A DNA stretch of 64,000 bases from Micromonosporaceae bacterium KJ-029 (GTDB taxonomy: Bacteria > Actinomycetota > Actinomycetes > Mycobacteriales > Micromonosporaceae): NCBI GenBank assembly GCA_005402585.1, contig BIFP01000035.1, forward strand, positions 434,001 through 498,000, given 5' to 3'. Each line of letters starts with the position of its first letter. The first letter of the stretch is position 1. The notes beneath the pieces were generated by a model. The model was given only the letters and a program-made list of their open reading frames with translations, searched no databases and was not told the origin of the DNA. A program made the translations under genes and the position numbers. This document shows positions 41,860-49,076 of this stretch, in pieces.

Positions 41860-42828
41860 ATGAACTCCCCTCGACCGGGCCTCGACCCCGAGTTCCTCGC
41901 GCCTCTGGCCGAACTGCCGTCCATGCCGCCCCTGGGGCCCGAGGTGATCGAACTGGTGCGCCAGTTCCCACAGCCACCGATCGAGACCCACCTGCAGGGC
42001 CGCGCGGCCGAGCGGCGCGAGGTCACCGTCACCGCCGGCGACGGAGCGCAGATCCCGCTGTCCATCTTCAGCCCCACCGACCGTGCCGCCGGGGCACCCT
42101 GCGTCTACTGGATCCACGGCGGCGGGATGATGTGGGGCGACCGCTTCTCGAACATCGACATCCCGCTGGAGTGGCTCGATCAGTTCGGTGCCGTCGTGAT
42201 CACTGTGGACTACCGGCTGGCGCCGGAGGTAACCGGCACGACCCTGGTCGAAGACTGCTACCACGGCCTGCTCTGGGTCGCCGAGAACGCTGCCGACCTC
42301 GGCATCGACCCCGCCCGCATCGTCGTGGCCGGCGCCAGCGCCGGAGGTGGCCTCGCAGCCGGAGTCACGCTCATGGCGCGCGACCGCGGCGGACCGACCA
42401 TCGCCGCCCAGTTGCTGTCGTGTCCCATGCTCGACCACCGCAACGACACCACCTCCAGCCGGCAGTACACGGGACCTGACGGCGTGTGGACCCGGGAGAT
42501 GAACGAGTTCGGCTGGCGCAGCGTCCTCGGCGAGCACACCGACGAGAACGTCTCCCCCTACGTCTCCCCCGCGTTGGCGGACGACCTGTCCGGTCTGCCG
42601 ACCACCTACATCGACGCCGGGACCGCGGAGGTCTTCCGCGACGAGGACGTCACCTACGCGACCCGGATCTGGGCCGCCGGGGGCCAGGCGGAGCTGCACC
42701 TGTGGGCCGGCGGCTTCCACGGCTTCTCGGCGCTGTTCCCGCACACCCGCGTCTCGACCGCGGCACGGCGCGCCCAGGCCGACTGGCTCGCCCGGGTGCT
42801 GAACCCCAGCCCCGAGCACAAGGACTGA
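41860..42828 (+). CDS. Alpha/beta hydrolase, hormone-sensitive-lipase type
   Basis: This 322-residue cytoplasmic esterase has all HSL-family features: the oxyanion motif WIHGGGMMWG near residue 84, nucleophile elbow GASAGGGLA near 160, an acid in IDAGTAEVFRDEDV near 248, and the catalytic histidine in GGFHGFSALFP near 287. It likely hydrolyses a short acyl ester. The ATG at 41860 has GAAAGGA upstream. It follows ABM paralog 2 in the same orientation and is closed by the hairpin at 42903. Confidence 0.92.
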   Translation: MNSPRPGLDPEFLAPLAELPSMPPLGPEVIELVRQFPQPPIETHLQGRAAERREVTVTAGDGAQIPLSIFSPTDRAAGAPCVYWIHGGGMMWGDRFSNIDIPLEWLDQFGAVVITVDYRLAPEVTGTTLVEDCYHGLLWVAENAADLGIDPARIVVAGASAGGGLAAGVTLMARDRGGPTIAAQLLSCPMLDHRNDTTSSRQYTGPDGVWTREMNEFGWRSVLGEHTDENVSPYVSPALADDLSGLPTTYIDAGTAEVFRDEDVTYATRIWAAGGQAELHLWAGGFHGFSALFPHTRVSTAARRAQADWLARVLNPSPEHKD

Positions 42829-42902
42829 ACCGGGGCCACGGCCCGCCCCAAATCCTCGCGCCGGCCGTGGGAACCCATGTCAGTCGCGTTATCCCGGCCC
42901 TA

Positions 42903-42933
42903 GGATGGCCCCGGTCCGTGCCCGGGGCCATCC
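42903..42933 (+). terminator. Intrinsic terminator, 12-bp perfect stem
   Basis: GGATGGCCCCGG at 42903-42914 pairs exactly with CCGGGGCCATCC at 42922-42933 around a 7-nt loop, followed by TTCTG. It lies 75 bp after the hydrolase stop and 35 bp before the small coupled ORF. Confidence 0.75.
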
Positions 42934-42967
42934 TTCTGCCATTACGACAGCGAAGTGGGGGATCACC

Positions 42968-43096
42968 GTGCAGGCCGATGCCGCGTCCATGTCAACCGAC
43001 GCCGAGGAGCGCCGACGCCAGCGTGCCATCACGAACCGGCATCTCGCGGCCGCACCCGCCCGACCTGGGCGTACACCACGCGGCGGACCGCGATGA
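42968..43096 (+). CDS. Small ORF (42 residues) coupled to the MobA-like gene
   Basis: A GTG at 42968 lies behind GTGGGGGA with normal spacing, and the 42-residue frame ends in a TGA that overlaps the ATG of the next gene (ATGA at 43093). The product is Arg-rich and soluble (DAEERRRQRAITNRHLAAAP in the middle). Coupling and ribosome binding site support translation. It could encode a small protein or mainly serve to control the downstream gene. No family is recognised. Confidence 0.5.
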   Translation: MQADAASMSTDAEERRRQRAITNRHLAAAPARPGRTPRGGPR

Positions 43097-43659
43097 ATCC
43101 TCTCGACGCTGCGGCAGACCGCGTCGCCGGCCTGATCCTGGCCGCCGGGGCAGGCCGTCGCTACGGCGGCCCCAAGGCACCCGTGTTTCTCGGGACGGCC
43201 CTCCAGGTGCTTCGGGACGGCGGCTGCGACCCGATCATCGCGGTTCTCGGCGCCGGCGCCCGCCAGACCCGGGCCGCCGTCGACCTGGAAGGTGTTCACG
43301 TCGTCGACAATCCTGGCTGGGTCGAGGGCATGGCCTCGTCGTTACGGCTCGGAATCACCACGGCCGCCCGCCTACCGGGGGTCTCGGCCGTGTGCGTGCA
43401 CCTGGTGGACATGCCCGGAGTTTCCGCGGCGGCGGTGGCCCGACTGCTGGCCCAGGCAGACCCGGGCTGCCTGACTCGCGCCTGCTACGACGGCGAGCCG
43501 GGCCATCCGGTGATCCTGGGCCGTGACCACTGGGCTGAGATCGTCGCGACCGCGCGTGGCGACCAGGGCGCCCGCGCATACCTACGCCGACACGCCACCC
43601 ACGTCACCGCGGTCGAATGCGGCGACGTGGCCGCCGGGTACGACATCGACGAACGGTGA
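43093..43659 (+). CDS. MobA-like nucleotidyltransferase (molybdenum cofactor cytidylyltransferase type)
   Basis: This 188-residue cytoplasmic NTP-transferase starts with AGLILAAGAGRRYGGPKAP (residues 10-28), the nucleotide-binding signature of MobA/MocA proteins. It contains VHLVDMPGVS, with the metal-binding aspartate, and GEPGHPVILGRDHW, typical of the cytidylyltransferase MocA branch. MocA makes the cytosine-dinucleotide cofactor used by PaoABC-type aldehyde oxidoreductases. Although it lies 11 kb from the pao genes, it fits as their cofactor-finishing enzyme. The real start is ATG 43093. Confidence 0.85.
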   Translation: MNPLDAAADRVAGLILAAGAGRRYGGPKAPVFLGTALQVLRDGGCDPIIAVLGAGARQTRAAVDLEGVHVVDNPGWVEGMASSLRLGITTAARLPGVSAVCVHLVDMPGVSAAAVARLLAQADPGCLTRACYDGEPGHPVILGRDHWAEIVATARGDQGARAYLRRHATHVTAVECGDVAAGYDIDER

Positions 43660-43714
43660 CTGGCCGCGTGCCGGCGGCCTGCAGCCCGAACGCCAACCGG
43701 GTCGGTCCGACCAG

Positions 43715-44293
43715 TCAGACGCCGCTGCGGAGGCCGTGCAGCACGAAGCCGAGACGGCGTTCGTAGCTGTCGCGGGACTGCTGGTCGCAGGCTCGCGCAA
43801 TGATGCCGCGTTCCCAGATCAGCTGGTAGAGATCCTCGCCGGTGAGGTCGTCCCGGACCGAGCCAGCGGCCTGCGCGTCGGCCAGCAGCCGTTGCGCGAA
43901 CTGGCTGGCCTGCTCGCAGTGCGCGGTCGACGGGCGCGACTCAGGCATCAACTGGAGCAGTACGTCGTTGACCGCCGGCTCGTCGAACTGAAGCAGCCAT
44001 ATCTGGCGAAGGTAGGTCTCGAACCGCGCCAGCGGATCGGCCAGGGACTCGACATCGGCGATGATCTCGGCAATGCGATCACCGACGAGATCGTCCACCA
44101 CAGCGTCGATGAGCCCCGGCCGGCCGCCGAACCGGTGGTAGATCGTTCCCTTGCTCACCCCGGCCACCCGGGCCACCTCTTCCAGAGAGGTGGCCAGCCC
44201 CCGGACGCGGAACACGTCGAGCGCGGCGCGGCGGATGCCGTCGCGGTTGCGCCGCGCGTCGGCGCGCAGCCGCTGCGGGCTCGGGGCGGACAT
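43715..44293 (-). CDS. TetR family transcriptional regulator
   Basis: This 192-residue regulator has an N-terminal TetR helix-turn-helix (LATSLEEVARVAGVSKGTIY HRF region, about residues 36-58) and a helical ligand-binding domain. The ATG at 44293 overlaps the stop of the DsbA gene by one base (TGATG), so it is the last gene of the operon small ORF, DsbA, TetR. A perfect TetR-style operator lies at the operon promoter (45127-45144), so negative autoregulation is very likely. The ligand is unknown, possibly an electrophile or thiol-reactive compound given the DsbA partner. Confidence 0.9.
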   Translation of the reverse strand: MSAPSPQRLRADARRNRDGIRRAALDVFRVRGLATSLEEVARVAGVSKGTIYHRFGGRPGLIDAVVDDLVGDRIAEIIADVESLADPLARFETYLRQIWLLQFDEPAVNDVLLQLMPESRPSTAHCEQASQFAQRLLADAQAAGSVRDDLTGEDLYQLIWERGIIARACDQQSRDSYERRLGFVLHGLRSGV

Positions 44294-44985
44294 CAGCGTC
44301 CGCCGTCCAGGGCAGGTCTGGCGTTCCACGCCGTATGCAGGGCCTGCAGGAACGACTCGACTGGTTGCGCGCCGGACAGGCCGTAGGTGTTGTTGAACAC
44401 GAAGAAGGGCACTCCGGTGATGCCCAACTCCCGGGCACGCCGCAGGTCGGCCTTGACCTCCTGCTCGAACGCTCCGGTGTCCAACGCCGCCAACGCGCCC
44501 GTGCGGTCGAGGCCGGCCTCGGCGGCCAGGTCCGCCAGCTCGTCGTGGCTGCCGACGTTGCGACCTTCGGTGAAGTACGCCCGGAACAGGCGGTCGACCA
44601 TCTCATGCTGGCGCCCGGCCGACTTGGCGAAGTGGGTCAGCCGGTGTGCGGCGCGGGTGTTGGTGGCGATCGCCTTGTCGAATCGGTAGTCCAGGCCGAG
44701 TTTGGCGCCCCGCGCGGCGACCTGGGCGTTCATCGCCTCGGCCTGCTCGCGCGGAAAGCCACGCTTCCGGACGAGCAGGTCGTGCAGGTCAACCGCCTCG
44801 CCGACCGGCAGCTCGGGCATCAGCTCGAAGCTGTGGTACGTGACCTCCACCGACGGTCCGTGCGGGAACCGCTCGATCGCCTGGGTGAGAAGCGCGTCGC
44901 CCATGTAGCAGAACGGGCACATGATGTCGCTCCACACGTCGACCGTGACCCGGTCCGCCCGGCGACCAAAGACGTCAGCTGTCAT
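44293..44985 (-). CDS. DsbA family oxidoreductase (FrnE-like)
   Basis: This 230-residue cytoplasmic thioredoxin-fold protein has the CPFC active site in WSDIMCPFCYMGD (near residues 24-27), the helical DsbA insertion, and the cis-proline region GITGVPFFVFNNTYGLSGAQ. No signal peptide is seen, so it is of the FrnE type, which acts on disulfides or isomerisation in the cytoplasm and is linked to oxidative stress. Its ATG at 44985 overlaps the stop of the preceding small ORF (TGATG), and its stop overlaps the TetR start. Confidence 0.92.
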   Translation of the reverse strand: MTADVFGRRADRVTVDVWSDIMCPFCYMGDALLTQAIERFPHGPSVEVTYHSFELMPELPVGEAVDLHDLLVRKRGFPREQAEAMNAQVAARGAKLGLDYRFDKAIATNTRAAHRLTHFAKSAGRQHEMVDRLFRAYFTEGRNVGSHDELADLAAEAGLDRTGALAALDTGAFEQEVKADLRRARELGITGVPFFVFNNTYGLSGAQPVESFLQALHTAWNARPALDGGR

Positions 44986-45137
44986 CAGTAGCACTCCCCG
45001 TCCGGCCCGCACACGGCCTGCTCGTCCGCCGGCTCCAGCACCACCAGCCGGGGCGGCCCGTCGGGACCGACCGGCAGGTCCGACCCCGCCGGCTCGCGAT
45101 CGGCGTTCGGCTCGCCACCGTCATTACTTGACTGCAC
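44985..45137 (-). CDS. Small Cys-containing protein (50 residues), first gene of the DsbA-TetR operon
   Basis: A short frame from GTG 45137 ends at TGA 44985-44987, overlapping the DsbA ATG by one base. The product has an acidic, disordered first half and ends RLVVLEPADEQAVCGPDGEC then Y. The CGPDGEC tail with two cysteines resembles short actinobacterial proteins encoded beside DsbA-like genes and may be a substrate or partner. The start codon lies in the operator, so the transcript may be nearly leaderless. Confidence 0.55.
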   Translation of the reverse strand: MQSSNDGGEPNADREPAGSDLPVGPDGPPRLVVLEPADEQAVCGPDGECY

Positions 45138-45178
45138 AGTCAAGAACCGTAGCCCTAACTTGACGCCATCGACAAGTT
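45127..45178 (-). promoter_or_regulatory. TetR operator: perfect 8+2+8 inverted repeat, plus a second dyad
   Basis: CTTGACTG-CA-CAGTCAAG at 45127-45144 is a perfect inverted repeat of TetR-site type. A related dyad, AACTTG at 45158-45163 and CAAGTT at 45173-45178, lies just upstream relative to the minus-strand operon. Both would block transcription of the small ORF-DsbA-TetR operon. Confidence 0.75.
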
Positions 45179-45309
45179 GGGAACACCCCACTCATTCACG
45201 GCACCCCGTCGCGATGCCCCTGTGATCACAGTCTCTGGATCTTGCGTTGACTTGAAGTGCGGTTGAGGTTTTAGCGTTCGATACGCCGGCTACAGAGAAG
45301 GGGAAATCC

Positions 45310-45714
45310 ATGCGACTGTCACGTCTGTTCACGCCACGCCTCGTGGCCAGCGCCCACTGCGACCTGCCGTGCGGGGTCTACGACCCGGCACAGGCTCGCA
45401 TCGAGGCCGAGTCGGTCAAGGCGATCGCCGAGAAGTACCAGGCGAGCGAGGACTCGGAGTTCCGGACGCGGGCGCTGATCATCAAGGAGCAGCGGGCCGA
45501 ACTGGTCAAGCACCACCTGTGGGTGTTGTGGACCGACTACTTCAAGGCACCGCACTTCGAGAAGTACCCACACCTGCACGGTCTCCTGAACGAGGCGACC
45601 AAGCTGGCCGGCGCCGGCGGCGCGAAGGGTTCCGCGGACCCGGCCGTGGCGGACCAACTCCTCGCCAAGATCGAAGAGATCTCGAAGATCTTCTGGGACA
45701 CCAAGGACCAGTGA
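45310..45714 (+). CDS. sodN: Nickel superoxide dismutase SodN
   Basis: This 134-residue cytoplasmic enzyme converts superoxide to peroxide and oxygen. A 15-residue N-terminal propeptide (MRLSRLFTPRLVASA) precedes the nickel hook HCDLPCGVYDPAQARIEAES, with His1, Cys2 and Cys6 of the mature protein all present. The remaining four-helix domain matches streptomycete SodN (KEQRAELVKHHLWVLWTDYF and so on). The propeptide must be removed for activity; the usual processing peptidase gene sodX is not next to it. Instead the gene is followed after 11 bp by a ferredoxin-NADP reductase and then a radical-SAM enzyme. Confidence 0.97.
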   Translation: MRLSRLFTPRLVASAHCDLPCGVYDPAQARIEAESVKAIAEKYQASEDSEFRTRALIIKEQRAELVKHHLWVLWTDYFKAPHFEKYPHLHGLLNEATKLAGAGGAKGSADPAVADQLLAKIEEISKIFWDTKDQ

Positions 45715-45725
45715 TACGGAACGCC

Positions 45726-47111
45726 ATGAATCGCTCCGTCCGGGTCGCCGTCGTCGGTGCCGGGCCGGCGGGCATCTACGCCGCTGACATTCTCACCAGG
45801 GCCCACGAGACGGCCACGGTCGACATCTTCGATCGGCTGCCGACGCCTTACGGCTTGATCCGGTACGGCGTGGCCCCCGACCACCCGCGGATCAAGGAGA
45901 TCATCACCGCGCTGCACAAGGTGCTGGACGATCCTCGGATCCGGTTCATCGGCAACGTCGACTACGGCGTCGACGTGAAACCGGAAGAGCTGGACGCGTT
46001 CTACGACGCGACCGTCGTGGCCACCGGCGCCGACCGCGACCGCGACCTGGACATTCCGGGGATCGACCTGCCCGGCAGCTTCGGCGCCGCGGATTTCGTC
46101 TCCTGGTACGACGGGCACCCTGACGTCCCGCGTGACTGGCCGTTGACCGCTTCCCAGGTGGCCGTCATCGGCGCCGGGAACGTCGCGGTGGACGTCGCCC
46201 GGATACTCGCGAAGACCGCCGGCGAGCTGCGGGAGACCGAGATTCCGGACAACGTCCACCGGCGGCTCCTGACCAGCCCCGTCACCGACGTACACGTGTT
46301 CTCCCGCCGTGGCCCTGGGCAGGTCAAGTTCACACCGCAGGAACTACGGGAGTTGGACGAGTCGCCGAACGTCGAGGTGATCGTCCATCCCGAGGGTATG
46401 GAGTTCGACGAGGCGAGCCTGGCCACGATACGTGCCCGGCGGTCGGTCAAGATGTGCGTGGACATCCTGCAGAACTGGGTCGCACGCGACCGCCGTGACC
46501 GTCCACGACGCCTGCACCTGCACTTCCTCCAGGCGCCGGTGGAGATTCTGGGCGTGGACCGGGTGACGGGCCTGCGCACCGAGACGCAACAACTCACCGG
46601 CGACGGCTGGGTACGCGGCACCGCAGCGTTCACCGACTGGCACGTCCAGGCCGTCTACCGGGCGATCGGCTACCGCAGCCGTCCCGTCGCGGACCTGCCG
46701 TTCGACCCGGTGACCGGGACGGTCCCCCACGCCGCCGGTCGGGTCCTGGATCTCGACGGCAATCATGTTCCCGGGCGGTACATGACCGGTTGGATCAAGC
46801 GCGGCCCGGTCGGTCTGATCGGCCACACCAAGAAGGACGCGAACGAGACCATCACCAGCCTGCTGGCCGACCTGCCGGCCCTGCCGCTCGCGGCCCACCG
46901 CGACCCGGCCGACGTGCTCGCCCACCTGCGCCGCCGTAACCTCGACCACACCACCTGGGTCGGCTGGCAGCGGCTGGACCGACACGAGATCAACCTCGGC
47001 CGGCCGCAGGGCCGCAAGCGCGTCAAGGTCGTATCCCGCGACGAGATGATCGACATCAGCAACGCGTCGACGACCAAGGAGGGCACATGCAGTCACGCAC
47101 CGACCTCGTAG
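45726..47111 (+). CDS. Ferredoxin-NADP+ reductase, adrenodoxin-reductase type (FprA-like)
   Basis: This 461-residue cytoplasmic flavoenzyme has an N-terminal FAD site VAVVGAGPAGIYAADILTRA (residues 7-26), the PYGLIRYGVAPDHP motif of adrenodoxin reductases, an NADPH site VAVIGAGNVAVDVARIL and the C-terminal GWIKRGPVGLIGHTKKDANE. The length equals mycobacterial FprA. It moves electrons between NADPH and a ferredoxin. The ATG at 45726 follows the sodN stop by 11 bp, and its end overlaps the radical-SAM gene by 25 bp, so it is a natural candidate for the electron supply of that enzyme. Confidence 0.94.
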   Translation: MNRSVRVAVVGAGPAGIYAADILTRAHETATVDIFDRLPTPYGLIRYGVAPDHPRIKEIITALHKVLDDPRIRFIGNVDYGVDVKPEELDAFYDATVVATGADRDRDLDIPGIDLPGSFGAADFVSWYDGHPDVPRDWPLTASQVAVIGAGNVAVDVARILAKTAGELRETEIPDNVHRRLLTSPVTDVHVFSRRGPGQVKFTPQELRELDESPNVEVIVHPEGMEFDEASLATIRARRSVKMCVDILQNWVARDRRDRPRRLHLHFLQAPVEILGVDRVTGLRTETQQLTGDGWVRGTAAFTDWHVQAVYRAIGYRSRPVADLPFDPVTGTVPHAAGRVLDLDGNHVPGRYMTGWIKRGPVGLIGHTKKDANETITSLLADLPALPLAAHRDPADVLAHLRRRNLDHTTWVGWQRLDRHEINLGRPQGRKRVKVVSRDEMIDISNASTTKEGTCSHAPTS

Positions 47112-48418
47112 AGGGCCTGATGGGGCGCTTCCCTCAGGTGCCGAGAGAGGCGGTCGTCAAGGAGGATCTGCTACGCGGCGGCGTGGCCTTCGACGATTCG
47201 GCGCTGACCGACAACGACGGCGGTGACGTCAAGCCGAAGTCATACTTCATCTTCTCCTTCGATCACCGGACCCTCCCCGAGCTGGGCACTGCCGCCTTGC
47301 GTCGGCCGCCGGAGGAGATCGTGCTCACCGGAGGACCGTACGGGCTGCGCCGCACGGTCGTCTCGGTCCGCGTCAACCCCGACTCGCCGTACCGGGTGAA
47401 GGAGGACGGTGACGGCCGGCTGCGGCTGTTTCTGGAGAACCGGTCGATCGCCGATGTCGGGCTGCCGCCCATGCCGGACTACTACCGGCACGCGCTGGCC
47501 AACGGAAAATCGGTGATGGAGGTCGCGCCGACGATCCAGTGGGGCTACCTCATCTACCTGACCGTGTTCCGGGTCTGCCAGTACTTCGGCGTCAAGGAAG
47601 AGTGCCAGTACTGCGACATCAACCACAACTGGCGTCAACACAAACAGGCCGGCCGCCCATATACCGGGGTCAAACCGGTTGAGGAAGTGCTGGAGGCGCT
47701 GGACATCATCGATCGGCACGACACCGCCGGCGCGACGAAGGCGTACACCCTGACCGGCGGCAGCATCACTTCCCAGGTCGAGGGTCTGACTGAGGCCGAC
47801 TTCTACGGCCGGTACGCCCAGGCGATCGAGGAACGCTTCCCGGGGCGGTGGATCGGCAAGGTGGTCGCCCAGGCGTTGCCCCGGGCTGAGGTGCAACGCT
47901 TTCACGACTACGGAATCCGCATCTACCACCCCAACTACGAGGTGTGGGACAAGCGGCTGTTCTCGCTCTACTGCCCGGGCAAGGAGCGATACGTCGGCCG
48001 GGAGGAGTGGCACCGGCGCATCCTCGACTCCGCCGAGGTCTTCGGGCCGCGCAATGTCATCCCGAACTTCGTCGCGGGCGTGGAGATGGCCGCCCCGTAC
48101 GGCTTCAGCAGCGTGGACGAGGCGCTTGACTCGACCGCCGAGGGACTGCGCTTCTTCATGTCCCGCGGAATCACCCCACGATTCACCACATGGTGCCCGG
48201 AGCCGACCACGCCGCTCGGCAAGGCCAACCCGCAGGGTGCCTCGCTCGAATACCACATCCGGCTGCTGGAGATCTACCGCGAGACCATGCGGGCCAACGG
48301 CCTGTCCAGCCCGCCCGGCTACGGTCCGGCCGGCCCCGGACGGGCGGTGTTCTCCGTCAGCTCGTTCATGGACAGCCTGCCCGCCGAACCGGAAACGCAG
48401 CCGCCCAGCCGAGCGTAG
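47087..48418 (+). CDS. Radical SAM protein with unusual CX8CX2C cluster motif
   Basis: This 443-residue enzyme has a radical-SAM core after a 150-residue N-terminal domain. The cluster cysteines are Cys164, Cys173 and Cys176 (CQYFGVKEECQYC), spaced CX8CX2C instead of the usual CX3CX2C. YTLTGGSITSQ provides the GGE-like SAM loop in altered form. NVIPNFVAGVEMA and RFTTWCPEPTTPLGKANPQG lie on later strands. The ATG at 47087 has AAGGAGGG upstream and lies inside the reductase gene. The substrate is unknown. Being in one operon with sodN and a ferredoxin reductase, it may act in metal-enzyme maturation or in an oxygen-stress-linked modification. Confidence 0.85.
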   Translation: MQSRTDLVEGLMGRFPQVPREAVVKEDLLRGGVAFDDSALTDNDGGDVKPKSYFIFSFDHRTLPELGTAALRRPPEEIVLTGGPYGLRRTVVSVRVNPDSPYRVKEDGDGRLRLFLENRSIADVGLPPMPDYYRHALANGKSVMEVAPTIQWGYLIYLTVFRVCQYFGVKEECQYCDINHNWRQHKQAGRPYTGVKPVEEVLEALDIIDRHDTAGATKAYTLTGGSITSQVEGLTEADFYGRYAQAIEERFPGRWIGKVVAQALPRAEVQRFHDYGIRIYHPNYEVWDKRLFSLYCPGKERYVGREEWHRRILDSAEVFGPRNVIPNFVAGVEMAAPYGFSSVDEALDSTAEGLRFFMSRGITPRFTTWCPEPTTPLGKANPQGASLEYHIRLLEIYRETMRANGLSSPPGYGPAGPGRAVFSVSSFMDSLPAEPETQPPSRA

Positions 48419-48440
48419 GCCGCACTAGGCTTCCCCGCGT

Positions 48441-49076
48441 TCAGGCGTCGAGGTACGCCAGAACGGCGAGGACCCGTCGGTTGTCGTCGTCGGAGGGCGG
48501 CATATCAAGTTTGGTGAAGATGTTGTTGATGTGCTTGCTCACCGCTTTCTCGGTGACGCGGAGCTTGGCCCCGATCGCCGCGTTGGAGCGACCTTCCGCC
48601 ATTTCACCGAGCACTTCCCGCTCCCTGGCGGTGAGCACCGCCAGGGGCTCTCGGCGGGCGAGGAGTTGTGAGATCACCTCCGGGTCCATGGCGGTGCCGC
48701 CGGCGGCGACCCGGCCGACGGCGTCGATGAATTCGCCGACGTGGGACACGCGATCCTTGAGGAGGTAGCCCACCCCGCCGTGCGGGGTGCTGAGCAGTTC
48801 GCGGGCGTACAAGGGCTCGACGTGCTGGGAGAGCACGAGAATCGGCAGGCCGGGGACCTGGGTGCGAGCCGCGATCGCGGCTTGCAGACCTTCGTCGGTG
48901 AACGTCGGCGGGAGGCGGACGTCGATGACCGCCACCTCAGGCTTGTGGGTGATCAGGGCGGGCAGCAGGGCCGGGCCGTTGTCGATCGCCGCGACGACGT
49001 CGAAGTCGAAGGCACGCAGGATCCGGGTCAGCCCGTCCCGGAGAAGTGCGTGGTCCTCGGCGATGACAACGCGCAC
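48441..49076 (-). CDS. NarL/LuxR family response regulator (DesR-like)
   Basis: This 211-residue regulator has an N-terminal receiver domain (EDHALLRDGLTRIL, phosphoacceptor in AVIDVRLPP, switch lysine in GYLLKDRV) and a C-terminal LuxR helix-turn-helix (LTAREREVLGEMAEGRSNAA, IGAKLRVTEKAVSKHINNIF). It starts with GTG 49 bp inside the 3' end of the histidine kinase gene, so both are co-translated. Its target is probably the divergent desaturase gene beyond the kinase. Confidence 0.92.
   Translation of the reverse strand: MRVVIAEDHALLRDGLTRILRAFDFDVVAAIDNGPALLPALITHKPEVAVIDVRLPPTFTDEGLQAAIAARTQVPGLPILVLSQHVEPLYARELLSTPHGGVGYLLKDRVSHVGEFIDAVGRVAAGGTAMDPEVISQLLARREPLAVLTAREREVLGEMAEGRSNAAIGAKLRVTEKAVSKHINNIFTKLDMPPSDDDNRRVLAVLAYLDA

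Noticed and set aside
45240..45300. Possible SoxR or Nur-type box upstream of sodN (TTGACTTGAAG and GGTTGAGG)
   Set aside because: The halves do not form the expected symmetric site, so a specific regulator cannot be named.
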